This document shows, piece after piece, positions 18,478 to 33,587 of a DNA stretch of 64,000 nt. The notes beneath the pieces are model-generated. The model made no database searches. It was not told where the DNA came from and saw only the letters and a list, made by a program, of their open reading frames with translations. The stretch is from the NCBI GenBank assembly GCA_038025085.1, contig CM076139.1, positions 52,680,807 to 52,744,806 of the forward strand. The letters run 5' to 3'. The DNA comes from Tetragonia tetragonoides. Lineage: Eukaryota > Streptophyta > Magnoliopsida > Caryophyllales > Aizoaceae. The number at the start of each line of letters is the position of its first letter. The stretch's first letter is position 1. The translations under genes and the position numbers were made by a program.

Positions 18478-21400
18478 ATGGGGTGAGTCACTCTTCTTTT
18501 TCCTTAAATTCTTGTCAATTTAAGGTGATAGCTGTTGAAATTTGGGATTTTTCAGTGTAATTTAGTGCTATAAAGTTCTGTTTATCTACTCTTTGCTAAA
18601 TAAGTGGCTATTAGTATGGTGATTTTTTTTTTAATGGCACAGATCTGCTCAAATGGTTACCTATTCTGTGTGATTTTATTTTCTTTTTTGCCTTTTCTTT
18701 AGTTGTTAATTATACTGTAGTTAGTAAGTTTCTTATTTCATAATGGGAAATCTATAGCTTCTGATATTAGATAACCTTAATTGTGCCCAGATTAGTGTTC
18801 CTTCTCTATGTATCTCTCTTTTGTTACCTGGGATTGGGGGGCTAAGCTTAGGTTACTTAGAAAGTGTAGGATCTATATAGTGTTAAATTTAGTACTGTTT
18901 AAGATTCTATAACTCGGAAACAATTTTTCAACAGTGTTATGGTACAGCTGTTACCTTATTCTAATACTTTATTTTACTAGTAAATTCCTCCCTTTACCTT
19001 GTTCTTTTAGTTACCCATAATAGTTTTAGTGTTAAGTTTGCGTCCTCTTTGGTTTGGAATCTTGTGTTCCTTGTTTGGTCAGAAAGCTTTTGGGAATAAC
19101 TGAAGAAACATCTGTTAAGGCTGTCTTATGACCCTGCTAAAGATACTTAACTCTTTCTTAGAATAATCTCTCTCTTTCTCTCCATATTTGTTCTTTGCAC
19201 TAATTGCTGCACAAGATATGTATTCAAGATGTTGTTTGATGATTGAAATTGACGAATGTGTGGCAAGGAAGCCATGCTGTTCATTTTTGGGTCTTTCTAT
19301 TGCTTACATTAGCGTTCTTACTCGTATGATGATGGACAAGCTTAAAGATAGATGCAAGAGGCTTTGCATTGTAAGAGTTTCTTCTCTTTTCTTCACTGGT
19401 TTGCATAATCTCTTCTTGTTGTTACCTTTCGAATAACAGGTCAGATATTAGTCATAATCATAAATCATAAGATATACTTGTCAAAGGATTAGATGGATTG
19501 TTCTCGATTATGATGCACAAAGCTGTAATTTCTGCTTAAGAATAGTTGTTTCTAATGTTATAGTGTGATTGATGCTACTTACTAGAAAACAGATGTTAAC
19601 AATAGGAAAAAGTGGAGCTTATATTTGGATTTTTGATGTTTTATCTAGAATGGAGTAGTACCTTCACTATGATTAAAGTATGAACACTGGATCCACAAGA
19701 TGTTAGCTGCGGGAAGTAGCCTTATAGATTGTTCCCTGTGAGCTCCTGTTAATTCATAAGTACTGAGGTGCAAAATTCCTCTAACTTTGGTTCGCACTGA
19801 AGATGCCTGCATGATTGGCTCTGAGGATTTGAAGGTGTAAAGAGGAACATTACAAAAATCTTTCTTGGTTGATGAAGTAGAAATTTCTGAACTTTTAAGC
19901 TTTGAACTGGTGGGCTTGCTGATGAAATCATCTGTGTATCAACTATTACAGGCACATATGCCAATAATGCTACCTTTTCATGATCTGCCAACACTTGATG
20001 ATAGTTATCTCCTTGTCAATGCCTTCTCTTCTGCAAATGCTTCTCTGACTTTTCCAACCTCACGTTGCCTATTCATTTATAAAAGTTCATTCCTGTTTTC
20101 AATGCTGACCAAAAATTGTTGAGCATTTTTCTCGTAGTCTTCTGGAATCTCTTTCCTTGTCCCATGTGCCGTACTTTCAAATGGTTCTTGTTAAAGTACA
20201 TTGTTCTTTTGTTCTGACAATCATAAACTCCAGATCAGTGTTATTCTACTGGGAGATGTTTTGAAGATTTTATAATAGTCAAGATTGGAGGTTAAAATGT
20301 TTTTGCACAGTTCGCATAGCATAACATGATGTTTAAGACAGGTTGTAGTTAGTTAGTGAGGTGAATACAGCAGTAGACAGAGCCAGGATTAACTTAAGAG
20401 AGATTTGTTGCCTTATTGATTTCGGTAGTTACTGATACACTGTGTCAAGAGAGCTGTTATGCTGTGTAGTGGAATGATATGAGTTTGACCAATGTGCAAA
20501 TCATGGTGGTGAATGTTACCTATGAGTTCATGTATTTCATTATCATACTGATTGAATTGTATTTCTTAAGGAGGATTTATAGGTATAACGTATAACCTTA
20601 TAATATGTTACTTCTCTGTTATCTAGGAATTATATAGATGGTTCTTAATGGTATACCCCTAGAAAATATCATTTGCAATTGATAGTCAGAGACTTATACG
20701 CACTTCCTTTTAGTTTGAAAGGCAGGTCGTCTGTCCTTGTAGAAGTATTTTCAACAAGGTAAAAATTATGTGAAGGAGATTCCATGTGAGACGTGTGCTT
20801 TTTTTTCCATTTTTATTTCTAGTTAGGAAAGTCATTTATTATCTCATCATGTGTTAAGCTTAACTAAGCATATCTGTGTGTGCGTCAATTTGTTTGGAAC
20901 ATCCAACTTTTGAGTTCAGCTGTAACCTAGAAGAATAGTGGATAGAAAAGGTTCCAAGTGCTAACTCATAGTTGGAATTGAGAGGAGGAAAAGGGAAATG
21001 AACATCCAACTTTTCTTAAACCACTGTAACTAGGTGGTAGTATGTGTTGGAGGGGGGGTGGGGGGATCCTTCTTCTAAATGCTATTGTAGAATGCTTTTC
21101 TCCCTTTTAAAGAGCGGTGTGTTTATTTTTCTGTTAACCTAGCAGCGGGTTGCTCAATTTGCATCAGTGTAAGCTAATGAGATTATGTTTCGTCTAACGT
21201 TAATAACCAATCTTGTAGACCGTGGGTACCCTCATAGATCTAGAAGGTTTTTGTATGTCAACTTTGACTTGCTCATAGTGCCACGAGACTCTGTTATGAT
21301 GTGATCACTTCCGTTCTCTAATAGATACCTCTCAGTTGGAGTTGCAGAATGGGAATAGAACTCTGAAGCAACTGTAAATTATAAGCTAACATTTCCAACT

Positions 21401-23803
21401 CTGTTGCACGGAAATGGACACAGGATATGGAAATGCAGAACCCAGGAAACAGGGCACCGGAAATTTTCACACCTATAGTCAGTTGAAGAGCCTCTGGAAG
21501 CCAGACAAGTGTCGGAAACGAACACGAGAACTTACCCAGAGTGTCAAGTTATATAAGTAAGATACTTACCTAGTTCATATATGTGAGCAACATGTCCAGT
21601 TGTCCGGGATACTTACCTAGTTCATATATGTGAGCAACATGTCCAGTTGTCCGGTAATAGAAGTGATGGGAATCAGTTAGTTCAAATACCAGTAACATAT
21701 GTCTGCCAACCCTTTGATGCTCAAAAGTATAGCTTTTGTCATAAGCTTAAGCTTCTGTCTATGAGGTTGACCATATTCCGGCCAATTTCTTGAGTTTTCT
21801 CCCTAAATTCTACTTCAGCTCATCATTTTTGCACTGGGATCACTAATACGGACCACTGCGTATGCAAGTTGCGTAATTTTCATGATATTTTAAAAAGCCG
21901 CAATCCTGACTGCTGAATTAAATATTTGAGGCTTTTAGAATTGTTGACAACTTGCCATCTCCTGTATATCAACTAAAGATCATTGTTGGATTACACTCCT
22001 TGCCTTTTTGGCATGTTGAACCCCTTTCAAATGGAAGAACGAAACAATGTGTTAGTTTCAGTCCCTAACTGGCTAATATTGTGTGCCTGTTCTACTATCG
22101 GTTTTTCCAAATTCTGGATCTACTTTCTTCTTACCTGCAGTAGGTTGTTACTTTTTTTTTTGTTTTTGTAGCAATCTAAGATCATTGAAATTCAACAATC
22201 AATATGTGCTATTATACGACTTCTCCGCTTCACCATTGTAATCACTGTTTAAAAGTTGCAGATCCTTTTCTGTTGTGTTTGCTTAGCTCGATGAAGTAAT
22301 CATTGTGCAGTTGCAATTTGAATGGTTAAACCTTGAATCTTATCAATAATATGAGAAGGAACAAACATCATTTCCATTTTCTTACGTGGCAATATGGTTT
22401 CAGTATGTGTATAAAGCAGTGATGGTGCCTATTTAGGACCTTCTGGACCTTTCTCTTCATTCAAGCTAGAAGATCAAGAGATTCATACTAATCATTTTCA
22501 TGATATACCTGATTTGAACAGAGCAGAGGTTGTCTTGGATGCTGTACTAAGCCCCTACTAATTATTGCCGTGGATGAGCCGTCCAAAGGACTCAAAATTC
22601 AAGGCCGTTCAGTAAAGAAAGCTAGCATATCAGAGGGTTTCTGGAGCACTAGCACATATGAAATGGACAATAGCGCAGTTCAGTCACAGAGAAGCATTTC
22701 ATCGATGAGCACGTCAAACCAGAACCCTGATCCAAACAGTGGTGCTGGAAGCACTAGCAACCCTTCTGAATTCGTAAACCATGGTAAGTTCAAAACTCAT
22801 ATCTTTCATTTTGTTGCCAACCCCACTCACTAATTTGTTGTCCAGGTTTAATTGCTGTTCGCCTCAACAATGTTGGCAGGATAAGAATACCCCCTTCTCC
22901 ACCTTATCTACCTAACTAAGATGCACTATGTATCATGCAACAATCAACATATCCTGTATGAATATTGTCGTTGGAAACAATGAGTCTTTGATTATGCGTG
23001 AAAGATTGTTTCCAAATACCATAACGTTGTCAGACTTTTTTTTCAGTAAAACCAAATTGCCAATGTGGCCTTGATTACTGTCATACTGTTAAATCTTTCA
23101 CCCTATTGCCATAATGTGATTATACTTGGGATTTCTTTCATCCTAAGACATTCCACACTACGTGTTATGAGATCAAGAGATTCGTACTAATCATTTTTAA
23201 CGCCTATTTAGCCCCAAATTTCACTTATAATAGGATATCTGATGAATGCAGGCCTTCTTCTCTGGAACCAAACTAGGCAGCAATGGGCTGGAGATAGAAA
23301 GACTCGTGACCAACAAAAGGCACGTGAACCCAAGTTGAGGTATGACGTATGAGACATTTAAACTCTCACAGTAGCCCTATATTTACTAATTTATAGAACT
23401 GGTTTCGCATGGCCAACTAAAACTACATGGCAATGGTAGTGTCTGCTACAGGTTTTATGCTGGCCTGATATTTTGCTGCCAATCACATGGCTGTAAAATA
23501 ATTGTGATCTTGTTTATGCCCGTTGCTCATTTGTCTGTTTGTCTTTTGCACTGTATCCACTACTCTGAGCAATGCTATATCTTGCAGTTGGAATGCTACA
23601 TATGAAAGTTTACTTGGGACAAATAAGCCTTTTCCACAACCCATTCCTCTTCCTGTAAGTATTTACTGAACCTATGCAGGAGTTGCTGACTTGTTTCTCG
23701 TAGTAGTTGCTCTTGTTTACTAATGCCTTCTTGCCGTATTTTTCTTCAGGAAATGGTAGATTTTCTTGTTGATGTCTGGGAACAAGAAGGCTTGTATGAT
23801 TGA
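18478..23803 (+). CDS. Gag1-like clamp (DUF4050) protein, five exons
   Basis: This is a plant protein of the Gag1-like clamp (DUF4050) family, function unknown. Coding exons are 18478-18482, 22527-22783, 23252-23339, 23588-23654 and 23750-23803, giving 156 aa with all phases fitting. The first exon supplies only ATGGG; splicing over a 4-kb intron to AGGTTGTCTTGG creates MGGCLGCC, a typical myristoylation (Gly2) and palmitoylation (Cys4, Cys7, Cys8) signal, so membrane attachment is likely. A Ser-rich linker covers about residues 40-80. The conserved domain follows, with GLLLWNQTRQQWAG and PLPEMVDFLVDVWEQEGLYD at the C-terminus. A CT-rich leader at 18180-18215 suggests the transcript starts near 18.1-18.2 kb. 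If the first exon were missed, translation would appear to begin at VDEPSKG with the lipidation signal lost. Confidence 0.85.
21560..21655 (+). repeat. Perfect 48-bp tandem duplication in intron 1
   Basis: The unit beginning GATACTTACCTAGTTCATA occurs twice back to back at 21560-21607 and 21608-21655 without mismatches, so the duplication is young. It lies in the long first intron of the Gag1-like gene. Confidence 0.9.
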
Positions 23804-25257
23804 ACATATCAAAGTGTCGAAAACTGATGATTCTTCCTTTTATGCCTTCTGCGTATTGAGAGTGTGGTGCCTAAAGGAGATAGACAAGCAAAGCTATATT
23901 ATCACCTAAGAGCCCAAGTAATTGTCAAACTGAGCTGTTCTACTTCCCTATGAGCAAAATGTAAAGTCTTTAAAACTTATCTTTTCAAGGTGTGGCCATA
24001 TTAAATTTTAATGTTGTGCTATAATGAAACACCAATTCATACATAGAGTTGATTCAAAAACAACATATCTTGGGCAGTGGAAAACCCTTTTTGCTTTCGG
24101 CCTTCATATCTATACTTGTGGAAAAATGGACTTTTAACTATGGTTATTGCTTGCCCATATTTACCCCTACATGTCTAGTTTCAGCCGTCTGCCCATTTTT
24201 TCGCTTTCCCTTTCCTATCTCGGAATTTTCTTTAGCAGCTTGTTTTTTCTTTCATTTAGGTGCTCCTTTCTTGGCTTGTATGGGATTTCAAGGGATTGCT
24301 GGGAGGCCTTCAACCCATCTTTGGTTCATTTGAGGTGGTTGCAGACTTGCAGTGTCATAAATAATTCGCTAAACCTCCCCGCGAATTGTGTTCCCGAGTT
24401 GGTGTTCCGCATACTGGGAACACAATTCAGTAGACCTCTCCCTAGTGTGTGCGTATCGAAATGTACCACGTACCATGTGACACTAGTTGGTTGAATTGCT
24501 TGTCCTTTTAGCTTCTGTTAAGTTTTTCGGTTGCCTTTGTGGATTGTTCTTGTTCAATGTTTGCCCTTACAGACAACTGTTGGTTTTTCGGCTCCTACAA
24601 ACTTTGTGAGGTGATCACCTACAGGTTACAGGTAAAGAGGTTTGACTATTGTTCCCTTAAAGCATTACTTGGAAAATTCGACCATCAAACGTCCAAAAGA
24701 CTCCGAACTACAATCACCAAACTTTACCCCACCTTACAAAGTCGCTCACATCAGAAATTAACGTTGTTTCCATTTTCTAGCCTGTGTTTCCTTTTTTTTT
24801 TTTTTTCCGTTTTTATGCTACATTTCGTTTTCATCCCCCATTACGTTGAAAACAACACGACCTTGCGAGTTTGGAATGACTGAAAGTGAATGAGTATGGA
24901 GAAAGGAAGTAACAAGGTCTGGAATGACTGAAAGTGAATGAGTATGGAGAAAGGAAGTAAAAGAAGAAGTAAGCGATATCGAAGAAGAATCCAGGGGATT
25001 CAATTATCTGAATAATCTTGAAATGATTATGATATCTTAAAGGAAAAGGATTAGGTGCCTTGACAAATATAATTTGACCAGTGCAACTTGAGATTTGAAT
25101 GATTAAACTAATGCAAAGGCATTAGCGCAAGGATAGGAATGTTAATCAATTAATTGAAGCAAAAGAAATCCAACCAGGTTGGTATCGTAATTAATCAAAA
25201 TGATACCCAACAATGATTAAGTAGATGCAAAGCATCAGAGTTAATTAATCGGAAAAT
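23804..25257. other. 3' flank and intergenic DNA with a 48-bp tandem duplication
   Basis: The 3' UTR of the Gag1-like gene probably covers the first few hundred bases. No other gene is seen. At 24872-24961 the unit GGAATGACTGAAAGTGAATG plus its following bases is repeated with a 48-bp period. Confidence 0.6.
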
Positions 25258-25440
25258 ATTTGGTTAATCCGTGGGTGGGCAACCCATCTCTTTTTTGTAT
25301 GTATCTCTCTCTTACTTTAAATGTTACTTTTTGGAAATAGAGGAAAGAGAAAATGAGAATAGAGGAGAGAAATAGACACAAAGAGAATGTGGGTTGCCAA
25401 CCCAGTGGGTTGCCAACCCAGTGGATCAACCTATCATTCT
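25258..25440. mobile_element. Short MITE with GGGTTGCCAACCC ends, copy 1
   Basis: This element of about 180 bp is bounded by GGGTGGGCAACCC (left) and GGTTGCCAACCCAGTGG (right, itself duplicated). Its body contains CTATTTCC and GGAGAGA stretches. Two further copies lie at 61860-62040 and 62050-62235. The shared ends, size and lack of coding content define a MITE family. Confidence 0.7.
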
Positions 25441-27187
25441 CCTAATTAATCAAAGAAAGGACTGTAGAGGCTCCAATGACTCATGCACAGGTGCCACCTA
25501 CGCCAATTTGAGTTGGACTACCTTTGAATATATTAACTTGTGTGCCTTTTGTCCCTTCAGCCAAAAAAAAAAAAAAAAAAAAAAGGCTAAACCCCCAACA
25601 AATAAAAAGAAAAAAGAAAAAAAAAAAAAAAAAAAGGGAATTGGAAAAAGGAAAGAAGATAAAGTACTACCTGGTAGAAAAATTAAAATATAGAATACGA
25701 AAAAACCACAACTTTCATCGGTGCATGCCAAATGCCATACATTGATCATTGGGGGAATGTATCAGCGTTGTGCAGGTGATTGGCTCACTAATAAACAAGT
25801 TACTACTTGTATATCAGGTTATGGGTTCAAGTAAGCCTCTTATAGGAGCACCTACATGAATTATTTCGTGTAATATCATACGCCGTGCGTTAGGAAGTGC
25901 TATTTAGCCACGACCAAAGAGGAAAGAAGTTCTTCCTTGCCAAACCAAAAAAATAAATAAATAAATACTCTTTTCGTTTTATAATATAAGTTATATTTTG
26001 ACTTTGTTTATGTTTCATCAAAAAGTAAAGTATTTTTCACTTGATTGAATAAATGTGTGTCTTTTTTCACTTATTTCAACTTATTAAATCAAACTAGCTA
26101 GTATACTTATAAATCACAATAGTATGCCTAGTAAAATCAGTTCAAATCATCAGTAGTAGCTACTTATGAAATTTGATCAGTATACTTATTAAATTAGATC
26201 AAATCATCAATAGATCAGAGGCTTATTAAATCAAATCAGTATACTTATTTACTCGAATCGTTATACTACTTATTAATTCATATGTTATTTAATCAAATCA
26301 CTATATTAATTCGGCCAAAACAGATTAGCTCATATCAATAGATTGAAAAATGCATGAATTCTTCCCTTTTTTGGTGTTTCTAATTTTATTTGTTAATCAA
26401 CGGCATGGAAATTAATGTTACAAATTTCCAAAAAGAAAAAGAAGAACTAAAAAGAAAAGGAAGAAATGAATATGAGGCTGAAGATTCAAATGGACACACA
26501 TTACAGAATCGATATGAAAGGGGTATGCACTGGCTGTCTGCCTATTAGGCGTGTACAATCTTGCAAGTTGATCTCTAGAGTATTATATAGAGCAATCAAT
26601 GCAACCAATAAAAACACTTATTATTTTATTTTATTTTTAAGTAAGTAGTACAAGAAAGTTAAGAACTGCTCCTTTCGAGAGAATTTTAATCTATTCACAT
26701 AAAAAATGTAGTCTAACTCAGCTGACGGATCATGGTCAAGTAAAAATAATATGTGTAGTTCCTTTAGTATGTAATTCTTTCATTGTTGCCATGCATTATT
26801 ACTCTTACTCACCAAGGTGCAAATCTACAATATTATAGGATGTGAAGATAAAATCATGAAATATTGGTTCAAGGAGGTGTTCATGTATATGCAATGCACC
26901 TGAATCATGTCATTGCAATATGGAATGGATTGGCAATTTGGCAAGTCCTCTTGTTCAACTTGTATATAACTATATATATAGGCGCTAGCTAGCCAATTGT
27001 CATATTATTTCTTGTGTAGACGTTACATGACAAGAAAGGGGCTCCTAATTTTTAATGATTTTAAGTTTCAAGTTCAGTTTGGGACCATTGTTTTACTAAA
27101 TAATGACCATCGTTTCATCAAAATACGGAAAGATTGTCTAAAACAAGTTAACATGGTTTGAATGAAAGAGCTATTGAACAGTTAACA
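25441..27187. other. AT-rich intergenic DNA with small repeat fragments
   Basis: No gene is seen. Near 25775-25935 a box-B-like GGGTTCAAG and a following body suggest a degraded SINE. From 25965 a Stowaway-like end (TACTCTTTTCGTTTTATAAT) begins. Near 26100-26340 many ATCAAAT/CTTATTA stretches form a degenerate local repeat. Confidence 0.45.
26891..26985 (+). repeat. Dispersed repeat, copy 1 (others at 30084 and 35003)
   Basis: The part from GCAATGCACCTGAATCAT through TCCTCTTGTTCAACT is repeated at about 30246-30316. In this copy the following TATA-rich stretch is short; at 30317 it is replaced by the large inverted-repeat element. Confidence 0.75.
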
Positions 27188-27660
27188 TGTTTTTTTTATA
27201 AAGGAAATAGAGATTTCATTACTAAAAAAACCATCCGATATCTACAAACGATATCGAATTCAAAAGTGCAAATCTAAAATATCAGAAAACATTCATATAA
27301 CAATAAAGCTATCTAGCCAAAGAGATTTGGCGTTGCCGAACAGCTTCCTTTTCATCGTTGTTTTCCATATACAGTCTTTTCACGAAAGACCACGTCATAA
27401 CCTTGCTGATTAATGTACATATCTGATATCATAGATTGCTTCTTAAAGAATAAGATCTGCGGGGTGCCATAGGGTCGAGAATAAAAAATCAAAAGCCTCA
27501 AACAAACAGTAGTCTCACAAAAAAAGAGACAAACATACCCAATAAATGGGATAAATTAACCGTCACTAATACAGAGACTGATGTTATTCGAAAAAAAATA
27601 ACTAGAAAACTGACAAAACTGAAAAAATTACGCGATCTGAGCTTACCATCAGCATCTAAT
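27188..27660 (-). mobile_element. Probable 3' fragment of an L1-type LINE
   Basis: On the minus strand the segment ends ATGAAATCTCTATTTCC followed by an A-run (27190-27200 region), the usual look of plant L1 3' ends. Upstream no long ORF survives. The left boundary is uncertain. Confidence 0.4.
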
Positions 27661-28825
27661 CGCTGATGTATGGCAACCCCCTAAGTACAATATATATGAA
27701 GCTTGGGTTTTGAGGAGGGTGGAGAAGAGAACAATTAGCATGGTTGGATGTTAGCCAAACAAGCAACGATGGTAGTTTTTGCGCAATAAGTTTGAAGTTC
27801 AACCAAAAAGGAAAAAAGAAAAAAATAAGCATAACTAGAAAATCCATGCTAGTTCTATAATAAATTTTCCTTAGTGGGCACTTAAAATAAAATAAAAAAA
27901 AATATATTCAACTTAGTCCGGGCCTTAGGGCACTACACTGAGACTAGAGATAAATCCTCTAAGTCTTTAATTATAGGTAAAGTTCATACCTACGATTGTA
28001 TATTGTATGAGGTGGTAGAATTATTGTCTTGTGATGAGCGACCCTACCAACTTACCGCGCGCTTATCAATTGAAAAAATAATCTACATGTAATTAATGTC
28101 AAGTGAGTGAATCTACATCAAGGCCTCAAGGGGCCTTCAAAGTCCAAAGAAGCTTCCTTACTTCCTCAAATTCAATGAAGAAGTGACCTAAAATTGAGGG
28201 GGTGGAGCATGCAAGTGCAACGTAACAAATGGTACTCTATACGGAATTCAAGGTCGTAGATTATGTAGACGCCCCAAGAAATTTCTAGGAGTTGCACTAC
28301 GTAATCTACTTTGATGAGTAATAAGATTTTGTCTGTCCACATAGCTATCTTTATAATTAGACACGTCTAGTTTTTATGAAACATTGTATCAAAAATATGC
28401 AAGCAAATATTTATTATTTGATGGAAATTTGATAGATTGCGTTGTGAGTGACTATGTTTGAAGTTGGGGTTATATTGTGACGTACGACTCAACGACTCCT
28501 CCAAACACCAAGGATCAAAAACCAATTGATGCATTTTGGCACCACCCTGCTTGCTATACCGATTACTAACTGTAAGAGGCATTAGTTCTTGACATCACCA
28601 CTCATTTATTTGGTTCCTTATTGAGTTGATTGCTGGTATTCTGGGAATAAAGATACACTGGATTTTAAGATATGACTTAAGCTCCTTTTTGTGTGTGTGT
28701 GGAGAACGGATACATATAGGATGGAGTATGTCTTACTATATACGGAGTACCTAGTCCCTTTTTAGCTAGTGCACGCTTACGTCGCATAGGCTATCAGAGA
28801 CTGGTGTGCTAACCTTGTTTGGACA
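27661..28825. other. Intergenic DNA, nothing recognised
   Basis: No coding sequence, RNA gene or clear repeat was found. Short open frames here lack motifs. Confidence 0.5.
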
Positions 28826-29411
28826 TGTCATTCGAGGATACCGCTTTTGAAAAGAATCGGTGACTACGGAATTGAATCACATTCTATTTGAAAATCGACG
28901 AAAATGGGCTCCTAGTGACTTTTACTCCTTACCATATAAAAAAAAAAGGGGGGGCTACACGTACCAGTGATCAGATCAAGGAGATAAAATCTTCTTGTTA
29001 GTACGATTTTTCAGATAAGAGTTAAGGTAGGGTAGTAAATTAGTATGTGAATTATCGATCTAACAAGTAAGCAAGCTGCTACTGTTTTAAAATATGAGGC
29101 GGCCTTAAGGTGAGGCCCTTCTATAGCCAAGCATGACGTCAGCATGATTACATGCTTATTTGAGGTGCCTTACCTTGAGGCCGCTTCATACAAGTTTTTG
29201 TGTGTTAACATATAATGTATATATATTGCTTGTATATATTGTTAGGAGAATTTGTAAGAGAGGTAATTTAAAGTAAATATTGGTAATATAGGTACTCTTA
29301 GACCGATTTGGATAGATTGAAGTCAGATTTCTCATAAAAGTTGAAATTTACGTGTTTGTTCTGTGTTTGTTTGATAATTAGCTTCTTTGGAAATAATTTG
29401 ATAAATTTTTA
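28826..29411 (+). repeat. Imperfect tandem duplication, unit 1
   Basis: The unit starts TGTCATTCGAGGA and includes a G-run, TCTTCTTGTTA, and GGAGAATTTGTAAGAGAGG. It is repeated in the same order and orientation at 29549-30083. The copies differ by substitutions and by small indels. Confidence 0.8.
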
Positions 29412-29548
29412 TGATTGGGCCTTAACAAGTGAGCATACATATAAGACAAGTGAGGTTCCAACCCAAAACTAATTGACAATGGGTAGAGTAACCCACTTCC
29501 TTATATGTATGCTCAAGACCCTTTAATCTTTCCATGTTTAATTTGGGC

Positions 29549-30083
29549 TGTCATTCGAGGAGACCAACAGTTTGAAAAGAATCGATGTCTGCGAAATTGA
29601 ATCACGTTTTATTCAAAGATTAACAAAAATGAGCTCCTAATGACTTTTCTATCTTACCTTCATTAAAAAAAAAATTAAAAAAAAGAAAAGAAAAAGGCAA
29701 CATGTACGAGTGATCAGAATAAGGGGGGGGGGGGGGGGAATCTTCTTGTTACTACGAAATTTAAGACTAGAGTTAAAGGTAGTGTGTGAGTTATCTAACA
29801 ATTATGCAAGTGTTTAGAATATATTGTATGTATATTGATTGTATATATTGTTATTAGGAGAATTTGTAAGAGAGGTAATTTAAAGTAAATATTGGTAATA
29901 TTTTCGTACTGAAAATGTGAGTTTTTCAATTTGATTGTTAATTAATGAGAAAACTTGATCTATTATATGGCTACTCTTAGACCGATTTAGATTTATTGAA
30001 GTCAAATTCCTATGAAAGTTGAAATTTACGTGTTTGTTATGTGTTTGTTTGATAAATTTAATTAGCTTCTTTGGAAATAATTG
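29549..30083 (+). repeat. Imperfect tandem duplication, unit 2
   Basis: This is the second copy of the 28826-29411 unit. It contains an 18-base G-run near 29725 and an extra AT-rich insertion around 29905-29970 that unit 1 lacks. Confidence 0.8.
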
Positions 30084-30313
30084 CACAATGACAAAATGTG
30101 AAAATTAGTCACATCCATTTGCAAAGATGATACCTTTTAATGAATAATAATGTAGTGAACAATATTGTTGCAAAGATGTACAAAACCACCTCAAAGCACC
30201 AAAGCATGATTCATTCACCTACTTGCAGAGCTATGCCAGCTTTGTGCAATGCACCTGAATCATATCATTGCAATATGGAATGGATTGGCATTTTGGCATG
30301 TCCTCTTGTTCAA

Positions 30314-30316
<3 letters not shown>
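30084..30316 (+). repeat. Dispersed repeat, copy 2
   Basis: The first 160 bases (GACAAAATGT through GAGCTATGCCAGCTTTGTGCA) match 35010-35168 closely, and the last 70 bases match 26891-26960. The copies at 30084 and 35003 flank the inverted-repeat element and the copia fragment as direct repeats. Confidence 0.8.
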
Positions 30317-33548
<3,232 letters not shown>

Positions 33549-33587
33549 GATTTATTAGCATTTTTTTATATTACAAAATAAAATAAT

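Noticed and set aside
19188..19436. 82-residue frame in the long intron of the Gag1-like gene as an alternative exon
   Set aside because: No family resemblance, and the exon chain is complete without it.
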